In this document: positions 1-9,903 of the stretch, piece by piece
Position numbering within the stretch: the first letter of the stretch is position 1
How the letters are laid out: each line of letters opens with the position of its first letter
Source of the DNA: Ephydatia muelleri
Taxonomy: Eukaryota > Porifera > Demospongiae > Spongillida > Spongillidae
Direction of reading: 5' to 3'
NCBI GenBank assembly: GCA_013339895.1
Contig: JABACO010000004.1
Location: 7,960,085 to 8,024,084, forward strand
DNA length: 64,000 nucleotides
The notes under the pieces: generated by a model
What the model was told of the DNA's origin: nothing
The model's database searches: none
Seen by the model: only the letters and a program-made list of their open reading frames with translations
Position numbers and translations under genes: made by a program

Positions 1-470
1 CAATTTAGATATTACATGTACACACTGATGTGCAGCTGACATTTTACCCTGCTATAAGAGTATTGCAACACTTCCATGATATTGATGATCAAGTATCAAG
101 TATCAAGCACTTGAAATTGAGAGGCCAACTACTTATATATAGGTAGTTGCAAATGGCATTAGAATTGCATAAACCATAACAACCTTTGGAAGCTTGAAGT
201 ACTGTACAGTAATACAAAGTAATTTAAATGTTTCCAAGTGAGTTTGATCACGAACTGTGTAATAGCATGTGCAGACCTTCTCATCTAAAGAAATTAACTT
301 TTGTATTTGTGGAATTAGACAATTGCTAGGCATAGTCTGCTCACATGCAAGTGCGTGCACACGTAAACTACACATGCTGCATAGAATATAGCCTTCCAAT
401 TTAATTGATCGTACAAGCGTAGAAGACACATTTATAATGCAAGTGTTGCATATCAATTAATGCAACTGAC
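1..470 (-). other. VPS41 intron 6 (partial)
   Basis: After the donor GTCAGT at 470-465 the minus strand shows no further VPS41 exon before the window edge. A 107-codon open stretch (133-456, minus) does not resemble the next VPS41 segment and has no convincing codon pattern. I see nothing else here. Confidence 0.6.
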
Positions 471-3400
471 TTTATCGTTTGCCCAAGCAATGAGACTATC
501 CCTCCATTTAATGATAGAAATGGCTCCATATCCTGCATGAAGATCCGTACTGGACTTGATGTTTGAAAGCAGCCACCGACGCCCATCCACTAATGAAAGC
601 TGTAAAAAAAAAGCCATTTAATAATTATTGCATATACTTTGTACACTAGTTACTAGTGATAGCCACCAATTAATATAATAAATACGAGATAAGCTGGACA
701 AAATCACCTGCTTTCCATATCAGCATAATACAAACTCTCATTCTACTAGAAATGTTTCCTGGCCTGGGGGAATGACATTTGTGTCCTTAATATAGGACCC
801 CACGATTAAATGGTAACAACAATACAAATGACAGCAGTGCCATGTGGAGTATTGACAACAATCACAGCAGTACTGGTCAGACTGGTGCCTCTGTAATGAT
901 TGCTTATAATACATGTGTATGGAATTACATTGAATCATGCACATATTATATAAACTGACTTTATTATCTGTCCCAGTCACTAATTGATTGGTGCCTTTGC
1001 TGAAATGAGGATGCACTGCCACTGACTGGAAATAAAAGAAAGATTCATAGAATAACTTTGTAAAACAGAATAAAAGCATGTGTGCAAATGTAGGATATAG
1101 GAACAAATAAAAATACGGATGTTACACATACAGTAATTCTGTTCCACAATAAATGTACATGTTGATCAATTGTCAACACTATTAGTGCCGTGCAGTACAT
1201 GCATTTTTATAAGTATTTTGTTCATGAACCACATGTGGTTGTAGGTACACATTCCTAGTACACATGTTCCCTTGAAATACTGCCCATACATGTACATGTA
1301 CTAACCTTAACAGCTCTGTCATAAGTAAGGGTTTGGTTGTACTTGTTGTTGAATAGACCAATGATACAAACCTGTTATATAATGATAATGATAAAATCAT
1401 CACAATACACAAGCACATACATACTGTACACACAAAATACAGTACATGTAGGAGCTGTTACAATGTAAACATAACTTCAAAATTTGTACTACAATAATCT
1501 GAATATATCATACAGTGCACTCTATATGTGTGTATGATGACAACTGATCAATAAACAGCTCTATACAAAACAAAGTACTCATAATGTTTGAACAGAGCAT
1601 TGGCCCCTCACAAGTAAAACACCTGTGACTATTATACAGTATATCAAATATCACTGTTGTTTTGTGCATTAAAAAAACATGTTACAAGTATGCACACTGC
1701 AAAAGCCTTATAATCATAGAGGTGCATTTGTGACGTAAGCCACAAATCATAGTTACTAGTAATTATTTCACAAAGGCTTTCAATACTTAGTTAACGTCAT
1801 GCACAAATGGATTGTGTACACTGATAGAATAACTACAAAATCAGTGAATATAGTGCTGTGCAGTACATGTAAATGGTAACAACAATACAAATGACAGCAG
1901 TGCCATGTGGAGTATTGACAACAATCACAGCAGTACTGGTCAGACAGGCAAATACATGATGCAGAATTTATATGTTTATTAGACAACTGCTTTCTTTGAC
2001 ATAAATCGTGCCTATGCCTTTTGAGATCCTTGTCAAAGAATTACTGGGCATCGAACACCTACTCTTCTTTCGCATTCTCCCATCATTCAGACAATTAAGT
2101 CCAACTCTCAACATTTTGTGATGCGAATTACAGTATTCAAGAATCGAGTCATCATTACCACACAAAACGTGTGCTCCAAATCTAGGCATACATCTCCAGT
2201 CTTCGAGAACCCCATCAATAACCTTCCCTTGTACTCCAAAGATGTCAGCACCACCAAACTTCTTGGTCATGGCTGTTCTGCGAGAGCCACTGAAAGTGGG
2301 AGAAGCTGCTTCTGCTGAAATGGGGGCGCTTAGTTGTACATCGATGTACCACTGCTGCATCGATGTCTCAACGTTTCAGGTTGCGTGCCGATAAGGCCTC
2401 AAATTTAACTTTCTCAGTTATATATATATAACTTTTGTCTGAATCCAACGAGTCTGCATGCATTTCGTTTGTGAAAATAGCCTGCCAAACCGCTGCTTTT
2501 GCTGGCTTGATCCTCCCTAGAACCTCATTTGTGCTACATGACTATGGCATAACCAAATTATAGCTGAAGACGTGACAACTATAAAGAGTTGAGATGTGTA
2601 CATACTAGGAAAGAAACTGTGTTGTGTGGTTAACTGCACAGTGCAATGCCTTGTCATAATGTGCATGCATACATTAGACATCGGGATAAATCTACTGATT
2701 CGCTGCTCCTACCATTGTATATAAGGTAGCTAAGTTTTGAAAGACCACGTGAGATAATTAATGGCTTGTTTGGCAACTACCATCTTAAGACACAACCCCA
2801 CCATCAAGTAAAAGATAATTATTGTAGGCAACAGTTGGCACACCTTGCTATCATCCGAACAGCTGGCCAAAATCTCCCCCTCCAGGTCCACTGAGATCTG
2901 ATTAACCGGTGCTGTATGCTTTCAAACAAAATAAAATAAAATTACACCCAAAGCATTGCCTTATGTACTCACAGGTGCATACTCCCTGCCAGACACTTGT
3001 TCTCCGTTATGATCAAGCAAACATATAGTGCCAGCAAATGTTCCAACTGCAATAAACTGATGAAGAAACAAAACATGAATAGCTACATGTACAAATAAAA
3101 TACATTTAGTCTGCACTAAATAGATGAAACATGTAACCAATTAGTAGGACATGCAATATTAGTTTTTAATTATAATGCTCCAATTAATTAAAAATAATTG
3201 TACATTATTATATCACATTAGAAAGTATATCTTTACACCTATAAAGGTACATACATGTATATAACAAATCGTTGTGACATGGGTAATTAACAGCAACAGG
3301 GATTATCAATAATTTTCTTTAAAAAAATATAATTATACAAATGTGAGGACTACGGAATGAACACACAAATCTTGAACATTCTGCCTAAAAGAACGATGAC

Positions 3401-6400
3401 CAATCGATAATATATGTGCATCAAGGCAATTGATGGAATTTGTTTGCAATGGAGGCTCAGCTGTTTGCTTTTACAGGCAAAGCAAGTCATAGCTTCTAAT
3501 TTTACCCTGATCATCCACTGTATGCCTCCACCTCTACACCTATCATTGCAGGCAACATCATTTTATCTATGCCTTTCTTGTCCCCACCCCTCTCCTTTCT
3601 CCCTTCATTTTCCTACCCCCTCCCCCCTCTAGACCGGAATTCATTTGGAAAAGAAAATGTTCAGACAAAGGAATTGGCCCTACAGTGGCAGCAAGATGTA
3701 AATAGTCTTTGCAGGACAATGAGTAAACCTCAACGCAGCACACATTTGTAGCTTAAAAAGCCATTGGGAAAAGTCCCCAAACATCTACATGGGTCATTCA
3801 ATGCCAGATCACCCAAAGGATATGCCATTTTCCACCACACCTCCTCAAATTTGAATTATATTGTGTAGTATGCTTGGGAAAATACCCACACCAATTATCA
3901 CCTCTCTATCTCAATCAGATTTGGAGATTTATGGTAATTAAGTATTTGTCAGTTTTTTATCCTATCTTTAAAAAATCCGTATCTCTTGCACCCCTGGTCA
4001 CAGAATACAATGCAAGGTATCGTTGAGAAGCTAAACAATGGCAAATCAGACTGTTGTGTCACTTCAATTATTTCATTTAATTGATTAGCCATAAACAAGC
4101 AACACAATGTTTTGCAGCTCGTGACTAAAAAGGGACAAGACTTTAGTAACAGACATAATATTTCCAGCAATGCTTTATCATCATAAAAAACGGAGATATC
4201 TCATCTAATAGTTTAAAAGCTTTAAATTTTTGACGGCATTTGATTTTGTATCCACTAATGAGATGTCATGTGGTGCATTGTCAAAATAATGAATATGATT
4301 GTGTGGGTGCCTTTTGCTTAAGAGATCTGACATGGTTAGGATTGATGAGAGTTGGTTATAACTAAGATCGTACATTCCAATTATAAACATAATTGAAAAC
4401 AATTGCCAGATTCTACATGTACATAAAAAGTTTATCCTACAAGACTACAAGCTGTTTCACCTTTTTCGTGTGATCCAAGTGAGGTGATGTATCCTCCTCT
4501 TGGACTGCACATATTGTCAGAGATGCGGAACGAGTGGGCAATAGATAAGCACGATTCGATGTGAACATGCACTCGTAATACAGTGTAAGCTCTCACTTGT
4601 AAGAAATCACTGCAAATGAAAACGAATGTACCATAAAAAAGACTGCACAGTTCTCTTTAGAAGGAGAGATGGACTCTGGAATCTCTTTACAAGTAGTTGA
4701 TTTCAAAGATTCAGATTGAGAAAGATTTCTATCTCTATCATTGTCTAAATCTTGAGAAGCTGTACAAGTAGATACTAAATTGTGTATGTATGTCCTACAT
4801 GGTAAGTACAACTTTTCTCCAGGAACTATAGGGAGATACCAACCTTTTGTGCATCCATTCTATGTATGCAGTGACTTCATTTTTGGCTTGTATGTTTTGT
4901 GCTGTTCAAATGCATTGTACACTTCCACTGCAAGCCAGAATACTTAACCAAATACAACTTAACATATGTTACATATCATTGTTAGAGACAGGTTAGATCA
5001 TGACCCCAGCATATTCATTGCTGCCACATGGTGTTCTATGTGAAAGCATAAGCATGGCCTTTAGTTTGTCAACAGAAAAACAGAAAAATGAAATAATTAG
5101 CCACTACATTTTTGATTTTATTTAAATCTTTGATGACAGAGCTTTCTAATGTATGTTGTATTACACTGATATTTTTTGTCTGAGATGTGCTTCAAAACAA
5201 TAAAATCAAGTACCGGTTAATTAATGAACATCACAGATTATTAAATTAGCTGAACTTCTTTGTTGCTTTAACTTCTCAAAAATACCATGCATTACATTAT
5301 GTGACGAATCATTACAGAGATATTAGCAGTTAAATATGCAGGGTCACAGAAATACATAAAACTATTACTATGCCAAATTTTGCAATCAGATGAAGATAAT
5401 AAGGTGATAATTTGTGCAATTACTCTCCCAATCATGATAAACAAGTAAACCAAATTTTATGCAATTCTGAGATGGTGCGGTTCCATTGATTGGGTGATCT
5501 GCCATGGAGTGACCCACATTTATGTTTTGGAACTGCTACTGATCAAAGAAGAGAACTAAGTTATGGGCACTTGACTGTTGATGAACTCTGAAAACCTGTA
5601 TCTAGAGAAGACTACGGAGAATCAAAGGCACTACAACACACTACACACTACATCCTGCCGAAAAATTTGGCACTGCTCATTATCATCTGAATGAATGATC
5701 AAACCTGTAGCTTCCAACCATGATGGCATCCAGGCAGATGACAATGCTCTGTGAAAGTTTGCAGAGCAGGAAGGTGGTTGTAAGTCCTGCATTAAAATGA
5801 CAACTTATGGGTACTTAGGCCGTATGTGAATATATGCAGGGACCCCACAATACAGTCTTCCATCAGCCTACAACAGATCATGTGACAGTACAGTGTACAT
5901 ATTACCATCGAGCTTCACCATTATGATGTTTGATCACCTTAGAGCATTTGACCGGATATGAAACAATGAAGACAGGTTTGCAAAACAGCATAAGAATTGC
6001 TGCCACTCTATGCAAGTCTCAAGCCTTTGTCCTTGTGACAACGCAAACTATTCTAGTATTCTAAATTTGTATATAAAGAAGATACTGCATCATGGTGACA
6101 TACACACATGAATTTGATATTCAATGCATGTAATTGTAGACAAACCTTCATATACATGTACATAAACACCGATTTAACTGAGGTTACTATTAGCACCCAG
6201 TGGTTTCACATGCGTAGAAATCGAACCTACTAGTATTCATTACAAAATGACTACAATGGAGCGGTGCTGCTTGAACTCCGTGCAACCATGCACGGAGTTC
6301 GCTTTACAATGCTCCACTAAACATTATAATACACTACTAATGCATAACATGATACCAACCTTTTCATGAACTGCGATACAAGTTATAACATTTTTGGTGT

Positions 6401-6569
6401 TCTGGTGTATGGAGTGAATCGTGTCCTTTGCAAACCGCTTATACTTCAGTATCGGTTCGTCATCGTCTTCGGGTGTGTTGCTATCACTTGATGTTTCCTC
6501 TTCATCACCACTTGCTTCTTCGCTGCCAGTTTCATCGCTAACTTCTTCTCCTGCGTTATCCACGGACAT
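471..6569 (-). CDS. VPS41: VPS41, N-terminal part (6 exons, continues beyond left edge)
   Basis: VPS41 is a subunit of the HOPS tethering complex, acting in late endosome-lysosome fusion and AP-3 vesicle traffic. Six exons, all joined in phase 0 with GT-AG introns, were read on the minus strand: 6569-6360, 3056-2973, 2918-2844, 1371-1306, 1025-960 and 599-471, giving 210 codons. Residues 1-40 are a very acidic Glu/Asp/Ser tail, as in animal VPS41. Then come EPILKYKRF, TCIAVHEK, FIAVGTFAGTICLLD, PVNQISVDLEGE, VAVHPHF, LVTGTDNKLSLVDGRRW and IKWRDSLIAWAND. These follow the family's N-terminal WD40/beta-propeller in order (family pattern: KYERL, VHDK, GTHYGKVYLLD, INQISLD, AVHPHF, VKWRGHLIAWAN). 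The full family protein is about 850 residues, so roughly three quarters (the rest of the propeller, the helical repeat and the RING) lie to the left of the window. Intron 1 is 3.3 kb; intron 2 is only 54 bp. The exon calls are hand-made but phase and similarity agree throughout. Confidence 0.9.
807..882. repeat. 76-bp direct repeat, copy 1 (VPS41 intron 5)
   Basis: A 76-bp block beginning TAAATGGTAACAACAATAC and ending GTACTGGTCAGAC. It recurs base for base at 1870-1945 in intron 3 of the same gene, in the same orientation. Flanking sequence is unrelated. It could be a recent short duplication, a small dispersed repeat, or an intron-encoded small RNA; no box motifs are clear enough to choose. 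Confidence 0.85.
1870..1945. repeat. 76-bp direct repeat, copy 2 (VPS41 intron 3)
   Basis: Identical over 76 bp to 807-882 and in the same orientation, 1063 bp away. It lies about 20 bp beyond the 3' end of the 1968-2360 minus-strand ORF. Exact identity between two intron positions that otherwise differ argues for recent copying or constraint. Confidence 0.85.
1968..2360 (-). CDS. Hypothetical 130-residue ORF nested in VPS41 intron 3
   Basis: Not recognised. This intact ATG-to-TAA ORF of 130 codons lies inside intron 3 of VPS41 on the same strand. Its base composition is visibly richer in G+C than the surrounding intron and its codons look protein-like, not low-complexity (for example MTKKFGGADIFGVQGK, VIDGVLEDWRCMPRFGAH). 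There is no signal peptide or membrane segment; the middle has several Cys and His (WRCM, HVLCG, EYCNSHHK) and the C-terminal half is basic. A TATATATATATA run lies about 60 bp upstream of the ATG, and an AATAAA overlaps the last codons. It could be a nested single-exon gene, an alternative VPS41 exon, or a fragment of a mobile element. Function unknown. Confidence 0.4.
   Translation of the reverse strand: MQQWYIDVQLSAPISAEAASPTFSGSRRTAMTKKFGGADIFGVQGKVIDGVLEDWRCMPRFGAHVLCGNDDSILEYCNSHHKMLRVGLNCLNDGRMRKKSRCSMPSNSLTRISKGIGTIYVKESSCLINI
2361..2843. other. VPS41 intron 3, remaining part
   Basis: Between the nested ORF and the exon at 2918-2844 the sequence is AT-rich with a TA-dinucleotide run at about 2420-2430. 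No further gene, RNA or repeat was recognised. Confidence 0.5.
3057..3786. other. VPS41 intron 1, 3' portion
   Basis: AT-rich intron DNA with a C/T-rich tract at about 3525-3635. Plus-strand open stretches over this tract encode only Pro/Ser/Leu/His-rich low-complexity residues. No gene is supported. Confidence 0.5.
3787..5519. mobile_element. Candidate TIR-bounded element in VPS41 intron 1
   Basis: The two ends form imperfect terminal inverted repeats. The left end (3787-3815) contains GGGTCATTCAATGCCAGATC and the right end (5491-5519), read in reverse complement, contains GGGTCACTCCATGGCAGATC. About 24 of 29 positions agree, and both end in ACCCA. The span is about 1.73 kb. Interior minus-strand open stretches (4205-4402 and 4593-4811) are short and match no transposase I know. 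A related single end (GGATCATTCCACGGCAGATT) occurs near 52063 in an INCENP intron, which suggests a family. I infer a decayed DNA transposon or non-autonomous derivative; target-site duplications were not identified. Confidence 0.45.
6257..6316. repeat. Inverted repeat / hairpin in VPS41 intron 1
   Basis: A perfect 12-bp stem, GAACTCCGTGCA (6273-6284), a 4-base loop ACCA, then its complement (6289-6300). An outer 6-bp stem TGGAGC (6257-6262) pairs with GCTCCA (6311-6316). It lies about 45 bp inside intron 1, next to the first VPS41 exon. Transposon remnant or structured RNA element; unknown. Confidence 0.7.
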
Positions 6570-7036
6570 CTTACGTACGAACCACTCCCCTTATTAATTT
6601 TTTTCGTCAATGATGCTGTGTAATAAAAAAATACGGTGACTCGTTCCCCGACCCTCCATTCGAAAAGTCTTTATCTCACCCAGCATATTACCAAACACGT
6701 AAACTGAATTGCAACACGGGGCAATGGCCCACCCTTTTGTCGGAAGGGGATCTCACATTTTTTATATAGTACACTTTACTTACTATTGGAATTACAAATA
6801 TGTATATTTACGCGTAGTACACTGTATACACAATAACCAAGTATTGTAACTATAACGCGTAACCTCAACACGAGCACACGCTGTGCATGTACATGTACAA
6901 CCTAACGTATTGTACGTTATCTATTATCAAGTCGTTTTCGTTCGACATGACAGTGAGTAGCGACGTCGACTTTGTGCCTTGATGACATTGAGTGTCTTTT
7001 CTTGTCTAAAAGAGCGAAGCAACCAACGTTACGTGC

Positions 7037-7156
7037 ATGCGGAATCAGGGCGCAAAAGCGAGGAACCATCTTGCAGTAGAACGGCTCCAGCAGAGAAGAG
7101 GGAGAGGAATGCGTACATTGATTAAGAGGAAGCGGCTAGTTCTACTGATCTGGTGA
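7037..7156 (+). CDS. Possible 39-residue basic small ORF
   Basis: ATG to TGA, 39 codons, starting MRNQGAKARNHLAVERLQQR and continuing with an Arg/Gly/Lys-rich stretch to a hydrophobic end (LVLLIW). An in-frame TAA lies 30 bp upstream, so it is not an extension of a longer frame. It sits in a locally GC-rich patch, and its stop is directly followed by the perfect inverted repeat at 7158-7196. Not recognised. It could equally be the untranslated first exon of something, or chance. Confidence 0.2.
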   Translation: MRNQGAKARNHLAVERLQQRRGRGMRTLIKRKRLVLLIW

Positions 7157-7157
7157 A

Positions 7158-7196
7158 CCATAGATTAATAACCTTACGGAGGTTATTAATCTATGG
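7158..7196. repeat. Perfect 17-bp inverted repeat
   Basis: Arm CCATAGATTAATAACCT (7158-7174), 5-base loop TACGG, then the exact complement (7180-7196). With the palindrome at 7378-7432 it brackets a segment of about 180 bp. No function visible. Confidence 0.8.
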
Positions 7197-7377
7197 GTGA
7201 ACGGAATGAGATAGAAATTTCTAGTCGTTGCAATGGATTGTGTACAGTTGCATACAACTATGGTATCACGAAAAGCGTGCCGGCGGTGGCAGCTGATGAT
7301 ACAACAATAAGGCATTTGAACAGGTAATAGTAGAAAGTTTCGTCCAATCGCACTATCCAGACCCACCATGACGTAAG

Positions 7378-7432
7378 CGTTTATCGCTTACACTACGACA
7401 GGTGACACCTGTCGTAGTGTAAGCGATAAACG
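7378..7432. repeat. Near-perfect 55-bp palindrome (27-bp arms, 1-base centre)
   Basis: The arm from 7378 to 7404 (starting CGTTTATCGCTTACACTACG) is followed by a single A at 7405 and its exact complement at 7406-7432. A second, nested inverted repeat overlaps the left arm: GTAAGCG (7373-7379), TTTAT, CGCTTAC. Such exact long palindromes decay quickly, so this is recent or maintained, or an assembly fold-back artefact. Confidence 0.85.
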
Positions 7433-8460
7433 GTACGAGACAAGGTGCAATGTTTTCAGTATTGCCTGCGACCTTTTAAATTTATAAATTAAAATGTATA
7501 AATGCAAACTCGGGATTTATAATCTCGTCGTTATATGGTTACGTAATTTTGGGGCTGGGACGAACTGATTCGTTGAATTCTATTGTTGTCAATTCTGAAC
7601 AGAATAAATACTTTGGCACGAAGATCAACATATTTATTTTATTGATGTCATTGTATTGCCTGTGCATATGCATATGTATTTGACCTCCCATTATTAAATG
7701 CCTTCCTACGTAGCAGCTTGTTAGCTTGGTTGGCATGTTGTGGCACAATAATAAGGTTTGTTGCGAAATGAATGCTTATCCTGGAGCTGTTACAATATCA
7801 AATACAATTGCCTAGTGATACATTAGCTTCGTAATATGCTTTTGAAAGCATCAGCAAACGTGCTATGTCTCTGTTGATTCTCAGGCAATCAAATGCTTCA
7901 ATCATTGTTGGAGCTGGCTGATACTGTCATCATGTTGCTACAGCAACAGACATGTGCACTAAACCAGGTGTTTTGAACTGTGCACCATTGCCTATCAAAA
8001 GCAACCGTTATGAAAAGTAATGTCTTTGTATGTGCTTTATCGTAGTGAAACCATGAGGGAATGTGCTTCCAATCATTGCAATGAACTCATGACAAAAATC
8101 CATTTACATATGGGCGAGCATGTATGTTCAAGTGGCTGTGCTGTATATGTATTATAATGTCTTGATAAAAAATGATTACCTGAAAAATAACCTGAATAAA
8201 TATAAAAATAATAATAAGTAGATGTAATGCGTACCTTGTCATCACATAACATAGTATTATATGTCGATGAATACATTAATACATACACACAATACAGGCT
8301 GTCGGTGCTCTGTATTACCTGCATTCTTGTGGCCTAGTATGCATTATACAGTGTGTCTACGAAAGAACACAACAAAATAAAAAGCACTTAACAATTTAAG
8401 GGAAAAAAAAGTTACCATTGCGCCAGTATATACATATTATCTCTGATCACTACCCATATC

Positions 8461-9903
8461 ATTAAAATCACAGTTGTGCAATATTGCTTGTCATAAGCAA
8501 TCGTTACCTGATTGTTGCACTACACTTACAACCAAATGGGAATATACTTGTAATCATTATAACCATGCAAGAATGTTATTGCAATCATTGCAATGCGATT
8601 CTGCGCTATATCTCATGACAATCACAATTGTGCAATATTGCTCATCATGTGCAATCATTGTGCAAGTGGGTAACTAAATTTGCACAACACTTATGACTAT
8701 GAAAGAATGTACTTGCAATCTTGCAATGCTATTCTGAACTACCCGTCTCATGATAAACACAATTGCGCAAGAGTGCTTATCATAAGCAATCGTTGTGCAA
8801 ATAAGAAACTGATTCTTGCACAACACTAATAACTATGTAAGAATGAACATGCAATCATTGCAATGTAATTCTGAAATACCCATCTCGTGATAAACACAAA
8901 TTGCTTATCATAAGCAATCATTGTGCAAATAGGCAACTAATAATTGCACAACACTTATAACTATGTACGAATGTACTTGCAATCATTGCAACGTAATTCT
9001 GAAACACTTTTCTCATGATAAACACGATTGCGCAAGAGTGCTTATCATAAGCAATTGTTGTGCAAATAGGAAACTGATTCTTGCACAACACTTACAACTA
9101 TGTAAGAATGTACTTGCAATCATTGCAATGTAATTCTGAAACACTTTTCTCTTGAAAAACTCAATTGTGCAGTATTGCTTATTATAAGCAATCGTTGTGC
9201 AAATAGGTAACTATACTTGCACAACATTTGAATATACATGTAATCATTGCAATGTAATTCTGAAAAACCTATCAACAATTTCACAACATTGCTATCATAA
9301 GCAATCGTTGTGCAAATACGAAAGTTATTCTTGCACAACACTTACAACTATGTAAGAATGTACTTGCAATCTTTTAAATGTAATTCCGAAATACCCATCT
9401 CATGATAACACAATTGTGCAATATTGCGTATCCTAACACATCGTTGTGCATATAGAAAATTGATTCTTGCACAGTACCTATAGAAATGTATTTGCAATCA
9501 TTGCAATGCCATTATGTAATGCCCATCTTATTGATAAAAATATTCCCTATCGTAAGCAATCGTTGTGCAAATAGCAAACCGATTATTGCACAACACTTAG
9601 AACTATGTAAGAATGTACTTGCAAACATTGCAATGTAATTCTGAAACACCCATTTCATGATGAACACAATTTTGCAATGTTATTTATCATGAGCAATCGT
9701 GCAAATTAGAAACATTAATGCACAAAACTTACAAATATGTAAGAATGTAACTGCAATGTAATTCCGAAATACCCATCTCGTGATCAACACAATTGTGCAA
9801 TGTTGCTTATCATAAGCATACGTTGTGCAAATAGGTATCTGATTATTGTACGACACTTACAACTATGTAAGAATGTACTTGCAATGTAATTCAGAAACAC
9901 TCA
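8461..9903 (+). repeat. ~130-bp tandem repeat block, forward orientation (left flank)
   Basis: About eleven diverged copies of a unit of roughly 124-138 bp. Landmarks in each copy, in order: TGCACAACACTTATAACTA, ATGTACTTGCAATCATTGCA, a TCATGATAAACACAA segment, TTGTGCAATATTGCTTATCA, and TAAGCAATCGTTGTGCAAAT. The recurring GCAATCATTGCAATG landmark falls near 8581, 8851, 8979, 9117, 9367 and 9494. The centre of each copy is the palindrome TTGCTTAT-C-ATAAGCAA. Copies are more diverged than the 42-bp satellite that follows. Confidence 0.85.

Larger units (their letters stand above)
6570..8460. other. Intergenic region between VPS41 5' end and repeat domain
   Basis: Holds the presumed VPS41 promoter (immediately above 6569), two long perfect inverted repeats (listed separately) and one weak basic small ORF. 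The part at 6950-7150 is relatively GC-rich. From 7440 to 8460 the sequence is AT-rich with no convincing exon, RNA gene or repeat. No CACGTG box is seen just upstream of VPS41. Confidence 0.5.

Noticed and set aside
133-456. 107-codon minus-strand ORF at the left edge
   Set aside because: Lies in the expected VPS41 intron, does not match the next VPS41 segment, and its composition is not gene-like.
691-745. Possible extra VPS41 exon between the 1025-960 and 599-471 exons
   Set aside because: A short stretch (SLYYADMES) could be read, but its phase does not fit the next exon. Direct joining of the two listed exons gives a continuous family match (VTGTDNK-LSLVDGRRW).
3414-3751. Plus-strand ORFs of 72 and 60 codons
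   Set aside because: Driven by a C/T-rich tract giving Pro/Ser/Leu/His-rich low complexity, inside a VPS41 intron on the opposite strand, with no splice or promoter support.
6214-6230. tRNA T-arm-like sequence on the minus strand (GTAGGTTCGATTTCTAC)
   Set aside because: No matching acceptor, D or anticodon arms upstream. At best a relic of a tRNA-derived repeat.
7142-7369. 75-codon minus-strand ORF between the two inverted repeats
   Set aside because: Unrecognised, includes one hairpin in its coding sequence, and no splice or promoter signals support it. Left as intergenic.
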